Source: Chloroflexota bacterium (GTDB taxonomy: Bacteria > Chloroflexota > Dehalococcoidia > UBA2979). Taken from it: a stretch of DNA of 37,014 nt. Shown one piece after another: positions 20,912 to 27,572 of the stretch; within the stretch, counting starts at the first letter, position 1; each line of letters starts with the position of its first letter. Below the pieces are notes generated by a model. That model made no database searches, was not told the origin of the DNA, and worked only from the letters and a program-made list of their open reading frames with translations. The stretch lies in the NCBI GenBank assembly GCA_016875635.1, contig VGPD01000020.1, positions 1 to 37,014 on the forward strand, read 5' to 3'. The translations under genes were made by a program, and so were the position numbers.

Positions 20912-21334
20912 TTAGAACGGCAGGTCGTCCGGGTCGATATCGCCTTCTCTGTCCGGGCCGACGGCCATGCCGGGGGCGAACCCACCGCCACCGCCACCGC
21001 CGCCGTCACGGCCACCACCCAGGAATTTCACTTCCTCCGCGATCAATTCCGTGCGGTAACGCTTCTGGCCCGTCGCCTGGTCGTCCCAGGAACGCGTCTG
21101 CAGGCGTCCCTCCACGTAGACCAGGCGCCCCTTTTGCAGGTACTGCGCACAGGTCTCCGCCAGGCGGTTCCACGTCACGACGTTGAACCACTCCGTCTCT
21201 TCACGTTGCTCGCCGTTGCTGGTGTAGCGCCGGCTGGTCGCGACGGAGAATGTGGTGACCGCGCTGCCATTCGCGGTGTACCGCATCTCGGGATCACGCC
21301 CAAGGTGGCCAATGACCATGCATTTATTCAGCAC
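20912..21334 (-). CDS. ssb: Single-stranded DNA-binding protein
   Basis: SSB coats single-stranded DNA and recruits repair and replication proteins. The 140-residue protein has an OB fold over residues 1-105 (MVIGHLGRDPEMRYTANG, ETEWFNVVTWNRLAE), a Gly-rich linker and the acidic tip DPDDLPF that binds partner proteins. It lies between rpsF and rpsR, the common bacterial order. Length is somewhat short because the linker is only about 15 glycine-rich residues. Confidence 0.98.
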   Translation of the reverse strand: MLNKCMVIGHLGRDPEMRYTANGSAVTTFSVATSRRYTSNGEQREETEWFNVVTWNRLAETCAQYLQKGRLVYVEGRLQTRSWDDQATGQKRYRTELIAEEVKFLGGGRDGGGGGGGGFAPGMAVGPDREGDIDPDDLPF

Positions 21335-21361
21335 GGGATGCTCCGGATCCGGGGAGACGCG

Positions 21362-21835
21362 TTAGTCGGCGGCGGTGGCCGCTTCGGCCTCAGCCATCTC
21401 CGGGTTGTCGGCGTCCGGAGCGGCGCTGGCCATTGGCCCGCGGTCACGGTCGCGGTCGTCCCGCTCATCGCGGTCACGGCCACGGTCGTCGCGGTCCTCA
21501 CGGTCCCGGTCGTCGCGGTCACGGTCGCGGCGGTCGTGGCCCTGGAACGGGATGATCCCACGGACAAGCAAGTGGCGGATGACCTGCTCGGAGATCCGCA
21601 GCAGCGCCTCGACGACGGGCGCGCCCTGCGGCGGGAGCTTGAACGTCATCAGGACGTACGTGCCCTCCAGCAGGTGGTTGATCGGGTAGGCCAGCCGGCG
21701 CCGGCCCCACACGTCAGTCGAGAGCATCTCGCCGCCGTTGGCCTCGATCTGCGACTGGATGTTCGCGATCGCGGCGGTTGTCTCATCCGCGTTGAGACGC
21801 GGATGCATAATCGAAACAAGTTCGTATTCGTTCAC
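21362..21835 (-). CDS. rpsF: 30S ribosomal protein S6 with Arg-Asp repeat tail
   Basis: S6 binds 16S rRNA with S18. Residues 1-98 are the normal fold (MNEYELVSIMHPRLNADET, GRRRLAYPINHLLEGTYVL, VRHLLVRG-like end). From about residue 100 to 133 the sequence is almost only alternating D and R, then an Ala/Glu-rich end, giving 157 residues instead of about 95-135. The tail is probably disordered and mixed-charge. The start is GTG with GGAGG about 4 nt upstream. It is the first gene of the rpsF-ssb-rpsR run. Confidence 0.95.
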   Translation of the reverse strand: MNEYELVSIMHPRLNADETTAAIANIQSQIEANGGEMLSTDVWGRRRLAYPINHLLEGTYVLMTFKLPPQGAPVVEALLRISEQVIRHLLVRGIIPFQGHDRRDRDRDDRDREDRDDRGRDRDERDDRDRDRGPMASAAPDADNPEMAEAEAATAAD

Positions 21836-21864
21836 GGTGCCTCCGCTGACCCTGGTCGTCAGGA

Positions 21865-21895
21865 GGCGGCTGACTCGGCAAGCGCCGACGCCGCC
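21865..21895 (-). promoter_or_regulatory. Hairpin in the rpsF leader
   Basis: The leader can fold as a 6-bp stem (GGCGGC/GCCGCC), an asymmetric internal loop (1 and 4 nt), a 5-bp stem (TCGGC/GCCGA on the minus strand) and a 4-nt loop. It ends about 20 nt before the ribosome-binding site. Many bacteria control rpsF by S6:S18 binding to a leader hairpin with a bulge. This could be such a site, but I cannot confirm the family motif. Confidence 0.4.
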
Positions 21896-21922
21896 CCGAT
21901 CCGCGGTAATGGGTATGCACCG

Positions 21923-21952
21923 AGTCTAGGTGCCTCGCGCCCGCAGGAGCAA
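21923..21952 (-). promoter_or_regulatory. Candidate promoter of rpsF-ssb-rpsR
   Basis: Minus-strand TTGCTC (21952-21947), 18-nt spacer and TAGACT (21928-21923). The same TAGACT hexamer serves as a probable -10 in front of other genes here. The predicted start near 21,916 leaves an ~80-nt leader that contains the hairpin at 21,865-21,895. Confidence 0.5.
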
Positions 21953-22009
21953 ACCCGCCTGACACAGGGAAGCGAACCTGACACGGCCGGGACGCCTCGA
22001 CCGCGCGCG

Positions 22010-22028
22010 CCGGGGAAGAGATCCCCGG
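22010..22028 (-). terminator. Possible terminator after the VOC gene
   Basis: A 7-bp perfect stem (CCGGGGA/TCCCCGG) with a 5-nt loop lies 6 nt after the stop of the VOC-family gene. No U-run follows, so termination is uncertain. Confidence 0.3.
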
Positions 22029-22034
22029 GGCTGG

Positions 22035-22607
22035 CTAGTTATTGGACGGTGGCCGTGGCCCGCCGGGGCCGCGGGAATCACGGATGATTTCGGCGATCGC
22101 CTGCTGGATGTGGCTGTCTTCCACATAGGCCGCGCCGTCACGCTCGCGGATGGCGGCCGCCCGGACCAGGATCAGGGCGCGCGGCATCCCCGCCGGGGGC
22201 TCCGTATTCCACGCCGTCAGGGTGATGAGGACCCCGTTCGGGTCCTCCAGGAAGACCAGCCGCTCGTACCCCCGGACGATCTCCTCGGATCCGGAGACAC
22301 CCGCGGTGGACATCGCGTGCCAGATCTCCGCCATCGTGTCGCGCGAGACATTGAACGAGAGGTACTGCATCGAACCCACGCCCGGCTGCGCCTCCGCGAT
22401 GGCCACCCGGGCGCCCTCGGCCGGACCGACGAGCATGATGAAGGAGTCGTTGCCGCCGCAGTACATCAGGGCACAGAGCGATTCCGGGTCGTCCCGGTTC
22501 GGCTCCACGTAGACCGGCACCAGGCCCAGCCGCTGGTAGAAGTCCATCGAATCGCGCAGGCTGCGCACGATGATCGCCGTGTAGCCCACACCCTGCGCCT
22601 GCAGCAT
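22035..22607 (-). CDS. VOC (glyoxalase/bleomycin-resistance fold) family protein
   Basis: The 190-residue protein has a single vicinal-oxygen-chelate repeat pair from about residue 5 to 130: VGYTAIIVRSLRDSMDFYQ, then FLEDPNGVLITLTAWN near the end of the domain. The C-terminal ~50 residues are Arg/Pro-rich. I start it at the ATG at 22607, because GGAGG lies 5 nt upstream. The ATG at 22619 contains that site and is less likely. The family covers glyoxalases, dioxygenases and antibiotic-binding proteins, and the substrate cannot be assigned. Confidence 0.8.
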   Translation of the reverse strand: MLQAQGVGYTAIIVRSLRDSMDFYQRLGLVPVYVEPNRDDPESLCALMYCGGNDSFIMLVGPAEGARVAIAEAQPGVGSMQYLSFNVSRDTMAEIWHAMSTAGVSGSEEIVRGYERLVFLEDPNGVLITLTAWNTEPPAGMPRALILVRAAAIRERDGAAYVEDSHIQQAIAEIIRDSRGPGGPRPPSNN

Positions 22608-22654
22608 TCGAGCCTCCATGCCCCATCGCGGCCATCGATGTGGCACGCCGCCGC

Positions 22655-22660
22655 AGGGTA
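22655..22660 (-). promoter_or_regulatory. Candidate -10 box (TACCCT) for the VOC gene
   Basis: A TANNNT hexamer on the minus strand, giving a leader of about 40 nt that includes the GGAGG site. The -35 is not obvious. The call is weak. Confidence 0.3.
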
Positions 22661-22700
22661 CCCCGCCCGACCGAGGAGGCGCGACGCTTCGCCGGATGGA

Positions 22701-22706
22701 TATCAT
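22701..22706 (+). promoter_or_regulatory. Candidate leaderless -10 box (TATCAT) for the DinB-family gene
   Basis: TATCAT lies 6 nt before the ATG at 22713, so transcription would start at or next to the start codon. No ribosome-binding site precedes the ATG, which agrees with leaderless translation. Confidence 0.55.
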
Positions 22707-22712
22707 CCGGCG

Positions 22713-23174
22713 ATGGCCAGCACCCCTCACCCCAGCATCCCGGACACACTCGCGGCGAACGCTGACAGCCTCCTCGAATTGCGCGCGCTCGTCGGACGGC
22801 TGACCGACGCCGATCTGGCGCGCTCCCTCGGGGGCGGCTGGACGGTGGGCACGGCCCTCGGCCACCTCGCCTTCTGGGACATGCGTGTCGCCGTCATGGC
22901 CGACCGCTGGAAGGTCGACAACGCCGTATACGGCTCGAACATCGACGACGAAGGGGTCAACGAGGCGATCGAACCGCTGCTGCTGGCGGCCTCCGGGCGT
23001 GCCCTCGCGACGATGGCGCTTGCCTCGGCCGCCGCGGCCAACACCGCCATCAACCGGCTGCCGCCGGAACTGCTGGCACGCGCGGTCGGAGGAAACGGGG
23101 TGTTCGAGGGTCGCCGGGCCGACCACCGCCGCGAGCACATCGAGCAGATCGAACGGGCTCTGGCGGGAGGCTGA
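22713..23174 (+). CDS. DinB/YfiT-superfamily protein
   Basis: The 153-residue protein looks like a four-helix DinB-fold protein: LLELRALVGRLTDADLARS, TVGTALGHLAFWDMR and a C-terminal DHRREHIEQIERAL, supplying candidate metal-binding histidines. Members include thiol-dependent S-transferases (mycothiol or bacillithiol) and damage-inducible proteins of unknown role. I chose the ATG at 22713 because TATCAT lies 6 nt upstream and the frame before it is antisense to the VOC gene. It is divergent from the VOC gene and upstream of the valS leader on the same strand. Confidence 0.75.
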   Translation: MASTPHPSIPDTLAANADSLLELRALVGRLTDADLARSLGGGWTVGTALGHLAFWDMRVAVMADRWKVDNAVYGSNIDDEGVNEAIEPLLLAASGRALATMALASAAAANTAINRLPPELLARAVGGNGVFEGRRADHRREHIEQIERALAGG

Positions 23175-23216
23175 AACGCCCCGGCCACGACCCTCGCACC
23201 CCTTCTACCCGGCCTG

Positions 23217-23222
23217 TAGGAT
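23217..23222 (+). promoter_or_regulatory. Candidate leaderless -10 box (TAGGAT) for the valS leader peptide
   Basis: TAGGAT lies 6 nt before the ATG of the valine-rich leader ORF, the same arrangement as in front of the DinB-family gene. No ribosome-binding site precedes the ATG. A -35 element is not evident. Confidence 0.55.
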
Positions 23223-23228
23223 GACGTC

Positions 23229-23288
23229 ATGGACACGAAGCGCGTCCGCGCAGTACTCGTAGCCGTCGTACCCGTAGTAGTACGGTAG
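23229..23288 (+). CDS. Valine-rich leader peptide of valS (attenuation control)
   Basis: The 19-codon ORF encodes MDTKRVRAVLVAVVPVVVR and stops at TAG (23286-23288). Eight of 19 residues are valine. Six of the eight codons are GTA, which looks rare in the neighbouring genes where GTC and GTG dominate. Three GTA codons in a row (23274-23282) end just before the stop. It has no ribosome-binding site but has a -10 box 6 nt upstream, so it is probably translated as a leaderless ORF. Its stop codon is part of the hairpin at 23287-23327, and a terminator follows before valS. By analogy with amino-acid and pheST leader peptides, ribosome stalling on valine codons when charged tRNA-Val is low would favour readthrough into valS. 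Confidence 0.8.
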   Translation: MDTKRVRAVLVAVVPVVVR

Positions 23289-23327
23289 CGGCAGCGCGGC
23301 CCCCGCAAGGGCCGGCCCGCTGCCGCT
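23287..23327 (+). promoter_or_regulatory. Strong hairpin overlapping the leader-peptide stop codon
   Basis: A perfect 10-bp stem (AGCGGCAGCG at 23287-23296 with CGCTGCCGCT at 23318-23327) continues, after a 3-nt bulge, into a 6-bp stem (CGGCCC/GGGCCG) with loop CCGCAA. Its 5' arm begins inside the leader ORF stop codon. A ribosome stalled on the GTA run would cover and open this stem. Alternative partners exist: 23316-23320 can pair with 23342-23346, and 23294-23300 with 23330-23336 (6 of 7). Both would disturb the terminator. Confidence 0.7.
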
Positions 23328-23329
23328 GA

Positions 23330-23353
23330 GCCCCGCCCGGTGCGGGGCATTTT
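23330..23353 (+). terminator. Intrinsic terminator between leader peptide and valS (attenuator)
   Basis: GCCCCGC, 5-nt loop CCGGT, GCGGGGC, then ATTTTGTT. The 7-bp GC stem followed directly by a T-rich stretch is the clearest intrinsic terminator in the window. It lies about 40 nt before the valS ATG, on the valS strand, so its function must be conditional for valS to be expressed. Confidence 0.85.
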
Positions 23354-23391
23354 GTTGGCCGTGTGAGCCATGAATCCGAGTGAGGCGTCCG

Positions 23392-26085
23392 ATGACCCCA
23401 GCGAGCGACCCGAACACCAACCCGCGCGAGATGGCGACGGCGTACGACCCGCAGGTCGTAGAACAGCCGCTGTACGGGCGGTGGGAGACCAACGGCTACT
23501 TCAAGCCCTCCAAGCCGGGGGCGACGCCGTTCACGATCATCATGCCGCCGCCCAACCTCACCGGTGAACTCCACCTCGGGCACGCGCTCACCGTCTCGAT
23601 CGAGGACGCCCTCACACGCTGGCACCGGATGCTCGGCGACGACACGCTCTGGCTCCCCGGCGTCGACCACGCCGCGATCGCCGTGAACGCGATCATCGAG
23701 CGCGACCTCGCGAAGGAGGGATTGTCGCGGCATGACATCGGGCGCGAGCAGTTCCTCGAACGGACCTGGGAGTTCGTGAAGCGCTCGCGCTCGCGCATCA
23801 CGCTCCAGCACCGGCGGCTGGGCGCATCGGCCGACTGGGAGCGCGAGGCGTTCACGATGGACGAGGCGCGCGAGCGGTCCGTCCGCGCCACATTCAAACG
23901 GCTGTACGACGACGGCCTGATCTACCGCGCCGACCGTCTGATCAACTGGTGCGTCGACTGTGAATCGGCGATCTCCGACATCGAGGTCGAGTACGAGGAC
24001 GAGCCGGGCGCGTTCTGGTGGGTGAGCTACGAGGTCGCGGACGATCGCGGCCAGCGCACCGGCGAGACGATCACCATCGCGACCACACGCCCGGAGACCA
24101 TCCCGGCCGACGCCGCGGTGGCCGTGAACCCCGAGGACGACCGCTGGAAGCACCTGATCGGGAAGCACTGCATCGTCCCGGCGGGGGGACGGCTCGTGCC
24201 GATCATCGCCGACGCTGCCGTGAGCATCGAGGGCGGCTCCGGCGCACTGAAAGTGACGCCGGGCCACGACCCCGTCGACTTCGAGATCGGAGAACGGCAC
24301 GGGCTCCCGACGATCTCGATCATGCGGCCGGACGGCACCCTGAACGACGAAGCCGGCGCATACGAAGGCCTCGAGCGGTTCGAGGCGCGCAAGAAGATCG
24401 TCGCCGACCTCGAAGCAGCGGGACGCCTCGTGAAGATCGAGCCCTACACGCACGCCATCGGGCACTGCCAGCGCTCAGGGACGATCGTCGAGCCGCTGAT
24501 CTCGCTCCAGTGGTGGGTGGATGCGAAGACCCTCGCGAAGCCCGCGATCGCGAAGGTCGAAGACGGCAGCATCAAGTTCGTGCCGTCGCGGTTCGAACGC
24601 GTCTACCTCCACTGGATGGAAAACATCCGCGACTGGTGCATCTCCCGTCAGATCTGGTGGGGCCACCGCATCCCCGTCTGGTACTGCGGCGGCTGCGACC
24701 ACATCACCGTCCTCGGCAGCGTCGGCACCCCCGAGCAGTGCGAGGGCTGCGGCTCTACGGACCTGCACCAGGACCCGGACACCCTCGACACCTGGTTCTC
24801 CTCCGGCCTCTGGCCGCATTCGACCCTCGGCTGGCCCGAGGAGGCGGACGACCTGCGCCGGTTCTACCCGACCCAGGTGATGGAGACCGGCTACGACATC
24901 ATCTTCTTCTGGGTCGCGCGCATGATCATGCTGTCGCTGTACAACATGGGCGGCGTCGTCCCCTTCGACACCGTCTACCTCCACGGCCTCGTCCGCGCGG
25001 CGGACGGCGCGAAGATGTCGAAGTCGCGCGGCAACGTCATCGACCCGCTGGAGTCCGTCGCAAAGTACGGGACGGACGGCCTGCGCTTCGCGATGATCTC
25101 TGGCACCTCACCCGGGAACGATCAGCGCATCACCGATGACAAACTCGAGGCCGGTCGGAACCTCTCCAACAAACTGTGGAACGCCTCGCGCTTCGCCCTC
25201 ACGATGGTCGAGGGCGGCGACGACCTCGCACTGCCCGCGCCCGGCACAGGCGCGCTGGACGATCGGTGGATCCTGAGCCGCCTCGCCAACGTCACCCGCG
25301 ACGTCGACCGGCTCTGGCGACAGTTCGAACTCGCTGAGGCACTCCGCCAGGCGCGCGACTTCTTCTGGGACGAGTTCGCGGACTGGTACATCGAACTGGC
25401 GAAAGTGCGGGTGCGCGCGGGCGACCGCACCCCGGTCGCCGTCCTCGTCCACGTCGTGGACCACGTGCTGCGGCTGCTCCACCCGTTCATGCCCTTCGTC
25501 ACCGAGGAGATCTGGCAGCGGCTCGCCACCGTGCGTCCCGACGCCGACGGCGCGCCCGCGCTGATCGTCGCGCGCTACCCCGCGGCCGACGACGCACGTC
25601 TCGACGAGGACGCTGAGCGGATGATGGTCGCCGTGCAGGACTTCATCCGAGGCGTGCGCAACATCCGCGCGGAGAAGCGCGTGGACGCCGGCCGCTTCGT
25701 CGAGGCGTACATCGCTGGCGCGGAGGCGACCGAGGCTGCCCGCGCCCTCGCTCCCGCGATCGAGCAGCTGGCCCGCATGCAGCCGCTCCACATCGTCTCG
25801 ACGCCGGACGAGGCGCCCTCGGACGGCGTGGTCACCGCGGTCCTCGCCATCGGCCGGGTCATCCTCCCGATGGCCGGCCTCTTCGACCCGGCCGCCGAAC
25901 GTGAACGCATCAGCAAGCAGATCGCGGAAGTCGAAGCCGAGGTCGGCCGCCAGGAGGCGAAGCTCTCCAACGAGCAGTTCACCGCCCGCGCCCCGGCCGC
26001 CGTCGTCGCCAAGGAGCAGGAACGCCTCGCGACGGCCCGTGGGCGCCTCGATGGGCTGCGGGCGAGCCTCGCGGAGCTGGGGTAG
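23392..26085 (+). CDS. valS: Valyl-tRNA synthetase
   Basis: ValS charges tRNA-Val and edits mischarged threonine. The 897-residue protein is a class I synthetase with HLGH (residues 61-64) and KMSKS (541-545), a CP1 editing domain in between, an anticodon-binding helical region and a C-terminal coiled-coil tRNA-binding arm (ERISKQIAEVEAEVGRQEAK). I chose the ATG at 23392 because GTGAGG lies 6 nt upstream. GTG at 23380 and ATG at 23431 are less likely. Expression appears to be controlled by the valine leader peptide and attenuator at 23,229-23,353. I see no T-box. Confidence 0.98.
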   Translation: MTPASDPNTNPREMATAYDPQVVEQPLYGRWETNGYFKPSKPGATPFTIIMPPPNLTGELHLGHALTVSIEDALTRWHRMLGDDTLWLPGVDHAAIAVNAIIERDLAKEGLSRHDIGREQFLERTWEFVKRSRSRITLQHRRLGASADWEREAFTMDEARERSVRATFKRLYDDGLIYRADRLINWCVDCESAISDIEVEYEDEPGAFWWVSYEVADDRGQRTGETITIATTRPETIPADAAVAVNPEDDRWKHLIGKHCIVPAGGRLVPIIADAAVSIEGGSGALKVTPGHDPVDFEIGERHGLPTISIMRPDGTLNDEAGAYEGLERFEARKKIVADLEAAGRLVKIEPYTHAIGHCQRSGTIVEPLISLQWWVDAKTLAKPAIAKVEDGSIKFVPSRFERVYLHWMENIRDWCISRQIWWGHRIPVWYCGGCDHITVLGSVGTPEQCEGCGSTDLHQDPDTLDTWFSSGLWPHSTLGWPEEADDLRRFYPTQVMETGYDIIFFWVARMIMLSLYNMGGVVPFDTVYLHGLVRAADGAKMSKSRGNVIDPLESVAKYGTDGLRFAMISGTSPGNDQRITDDKLEAGRNLSNKLWNASRFALTMVEGGDDLALPAPGTGALDDRWILSRLANVTRDVDRLWRQFELAEALRQARDFFWDEFADWYIELAKVRVRAGDRTPVAVLVHVVDHVLRLLHPFMPFVTEEIWQRLATVRPDADGAPALIVARYPAADDARLDEDAERMMVAVQDFIRGVRNIRAEKRVDAGRFVEAYIAGAEATEAARALAPAIEQLARMQPLHIVSTPDEAPSDGVVTAVLAIGRVILPMAGLFDPAAERERISKQIAEVEAEVGRQEAKLSNEQFTARAPAAVVAKEQERLATARGRLDGLRASLAELG

Positions 26086-26094
26086 GACGGGGCG

Positions 26095-26652
26095 TTACGG
26101 CGCCCGCCCCTCTGCCTCCCGTACCAGTGCCCTCACCTCGCGAGGCGATCGCAGCACGATCACCCTCGCGCTGTGCGTGATCGACGCGAGCGCCTCGGCC
26201 GTGCGGTGGCGGGAGCGACGCCACGAGGTGATCCACCAGAGCAGCATCGAGTCCTTCGAGAGGAACGTCCGGCGGAGCGACTCTCGATTCCCGTTCCAGA
26301 GCGGGGCGCCGCCCAGCGACCGCACGATCGTGCGCGAGGCGAGCCGCCAGTAGACGACGTGGAACGGGAGGCGGAGCCAGATCGCCGTGTCCGCCAGGGG
26401 CAGGATGAGGTCGCGCACCGCACCGTAGTTGCCGTCACAGACCCAGCCCTCCGGCGAGGCATCGAGGCGGGCCCGCACCTGCGCGCGGAAGTCCTCGTCC
26501 GTGCGGTCCTCCCAGTTCGGGCGGTAGTGGAAGATCTCATCCAGTTCGATGTACGGGAGGCCGAGGCGCTTGCCGAGCGCACGGCCAAGCGTCGACTTCC
26601 CCGAGCCGGAGTTGCCGTAGATCGCGATGCGCCGGCCGACATAGCGCAGCAC
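26095..26652 (-). CDS. P-loop kinase-like protein of the FlaR (topology modulation) type
   Basis: The 185-residue protein starts with a Walker A motif GNSGSGKST (residues 13-21), then GLPYIELDEIFHYRPNWE and WVCDGNYG, which resemble the adenylate-kinase-like family annotated as DNA topology modulation protein FlaR. The nucleotide substrate is unknown. The start is GTG at 26652, 2 nt after the upstream phosphatase stop, with GAGG inside that gene serving as ribosome-binding site. Larger open frames upstream are antisense or shadow sequence. Confidence 0.85.
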   Translation of the reverse strand: MLRYVGRRIAIYGNSGSGKSTLGRALGKRLGLPYIELDEIFHYRPNWEDRTDEDFRAQVRARLDASPEGWVCDGNYGAVRDLILPLADTAIWLRLPFHVVYWRLASRTIVRSLGGAPLWNGNRESLRRTFLSKDSMLLWWITSWRRSRHRTAEALASITHSARVIVLRSPREVRALVREAEGRAP

Positions 26653-26654
26653 GA

Positions 26655-27488
26655 CTACGCCTCGGCGGCCTGCGCCGCCTGCACGATCAGCGCGCGAAAA
26701 TCGTCCGCGACAGCGGGCGCGGCCGCGATCCAGGTGTCGATGGCCCACGCGCCCTCGGGCAGTACGGGCGGGTGCAGCGCCTCCGCGACGCCGCCCTCCT
26801 CGTGCACGATGAGCGATCCGGCCGCGGCGTCCCACCAGTGCGGGCCGCGCTCGTAGTAGGCGTCGAGGCGCCCGCAGGCGACGGCGCACATGTCGAGGGC
26901 GGCGGAGCCGGCGCGCCGAATGTCGCGCACGACGTGGACGACCTCGGCCAACATCGCGGCCTGGCGGCGGCGGTGCTCGGCCATGTAGTCGAACCCGGTG
27001 CCGACGAGCGCCAGGTCGAGGGCGGCGACATCCGACGTGCGGATTCGCATGCCGTTGAGCCACGCCCCGCCGCCGCGCCATGCGTGGAACGTCTCGCCTC
27101 GTTGCGGGTCCACGACCACTCCGGCGACCGGCCGCCCGTCCAACTCGGCGGCGACGGAGACGCCGAAGGCGGCGCGGCGGTACAGGTAGTTCACCGTGCC
27201 ATCCAGCGGGTCGATGACCCAGCGCACCCCGGAGGCACCCGTGCGACTCGCCCCCTCTTCACCCAGCAACCCATCGTCGGGACGGGCCGCAAGCAGCCGC
27301 TGGACGATCAGCGCCTCGGCGGCGCGGTCCATCTCCGTCACGGCGTCGGTCGGCGAGGTTTTCGAATCGATGGTGCGCTCCCCGTGCAGGTGCGCCAGCA
27401 GCAGCGCCCCGGCCTCCTCCGCCACCGCGACGGCGAGGTCGTGAAGCGCCTCGAATTCGGACGAAGTGGACGGGGGGCGAAGCGACAT
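26655..27488 (-). CDS. Inositol monophosphatase family protein
   Basis: The family hydrolyses sugar or inositol phosphates with magnesium. From the ATG at 27488 it has 277 residues, with metal ligands in GEEG (E77, E78), WVIDPLDGT (D93, D96) and HWWDAAAG (D220). Substrates may include inositol-1-phosphate, histidinol phosphate or PAP. The frame is open to a GTG at 27554, which lacks a ribosome-binding site. A 6-bp hairpin (27538-27552) lies between this gene and the upstream TiaS-like gene. The P-loop gene follows after 2 nt. Confidence 0.92.
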   Translation of the reverse strand: MSLRPPSTSSEFEALHDLAVAVAEEAGALLLAHLHGERTIDSKTSPTDAVTEMDRAAEALIVQRLLAARPDDGLLGEEGASRTGASGVRWVIDPLDGTVNYLYRRAAFGVSVAAELDGRPVAGVVVDPQRGETFHAWRGGGAWLNGMRIRTSDVAALDLALVGTGFDYMAEHRRRQAAMLAEVVHVVRDIRRAGSAALDMCAVACGRLDAYYERGPHWWDAAAGSLIVHEEGGVAEALHPPVLPEGAWAIDTWIAAAPAVADDFRALIVQAAQAAEA

Positions 27489-27572
27489 GCGCGCGGCTTC
27501 CCGATGCGGGGTCTGTGTCTGAGTCTCGGTGAATGCGGCGGCTTTTAGCCGCACATCGCGAGGGTGTGGCCG

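Noticed and set aside
21430-21540. Short direct repeats near 21,430-21,540 considered as a CRISPR or minisatellite
   Set aside because: They are the codons of the Arg-Asp tail of S6, with irregular units and no spacers.
23175-23391. T-box riboswitch upstream of valS
   Set aside because: I see no T-box sequence or specifier-loop architecture, and the segment is too short. The valine-rich ORF plus terminator explains it better.
23370-23567. ORF starting at the ATG at 23370 after the terminator
   Set aside because: It runs out of frame into valS, has no family motif, and its translation is typical of a shadow frame.
26088-26110. GGGGCG/CGCCCC pairing between valS and the P-loop gene as a terminator
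   Set aside because: The stem is short with a 10-nt loop and lacks any T-run. Support is too weak to annotate.
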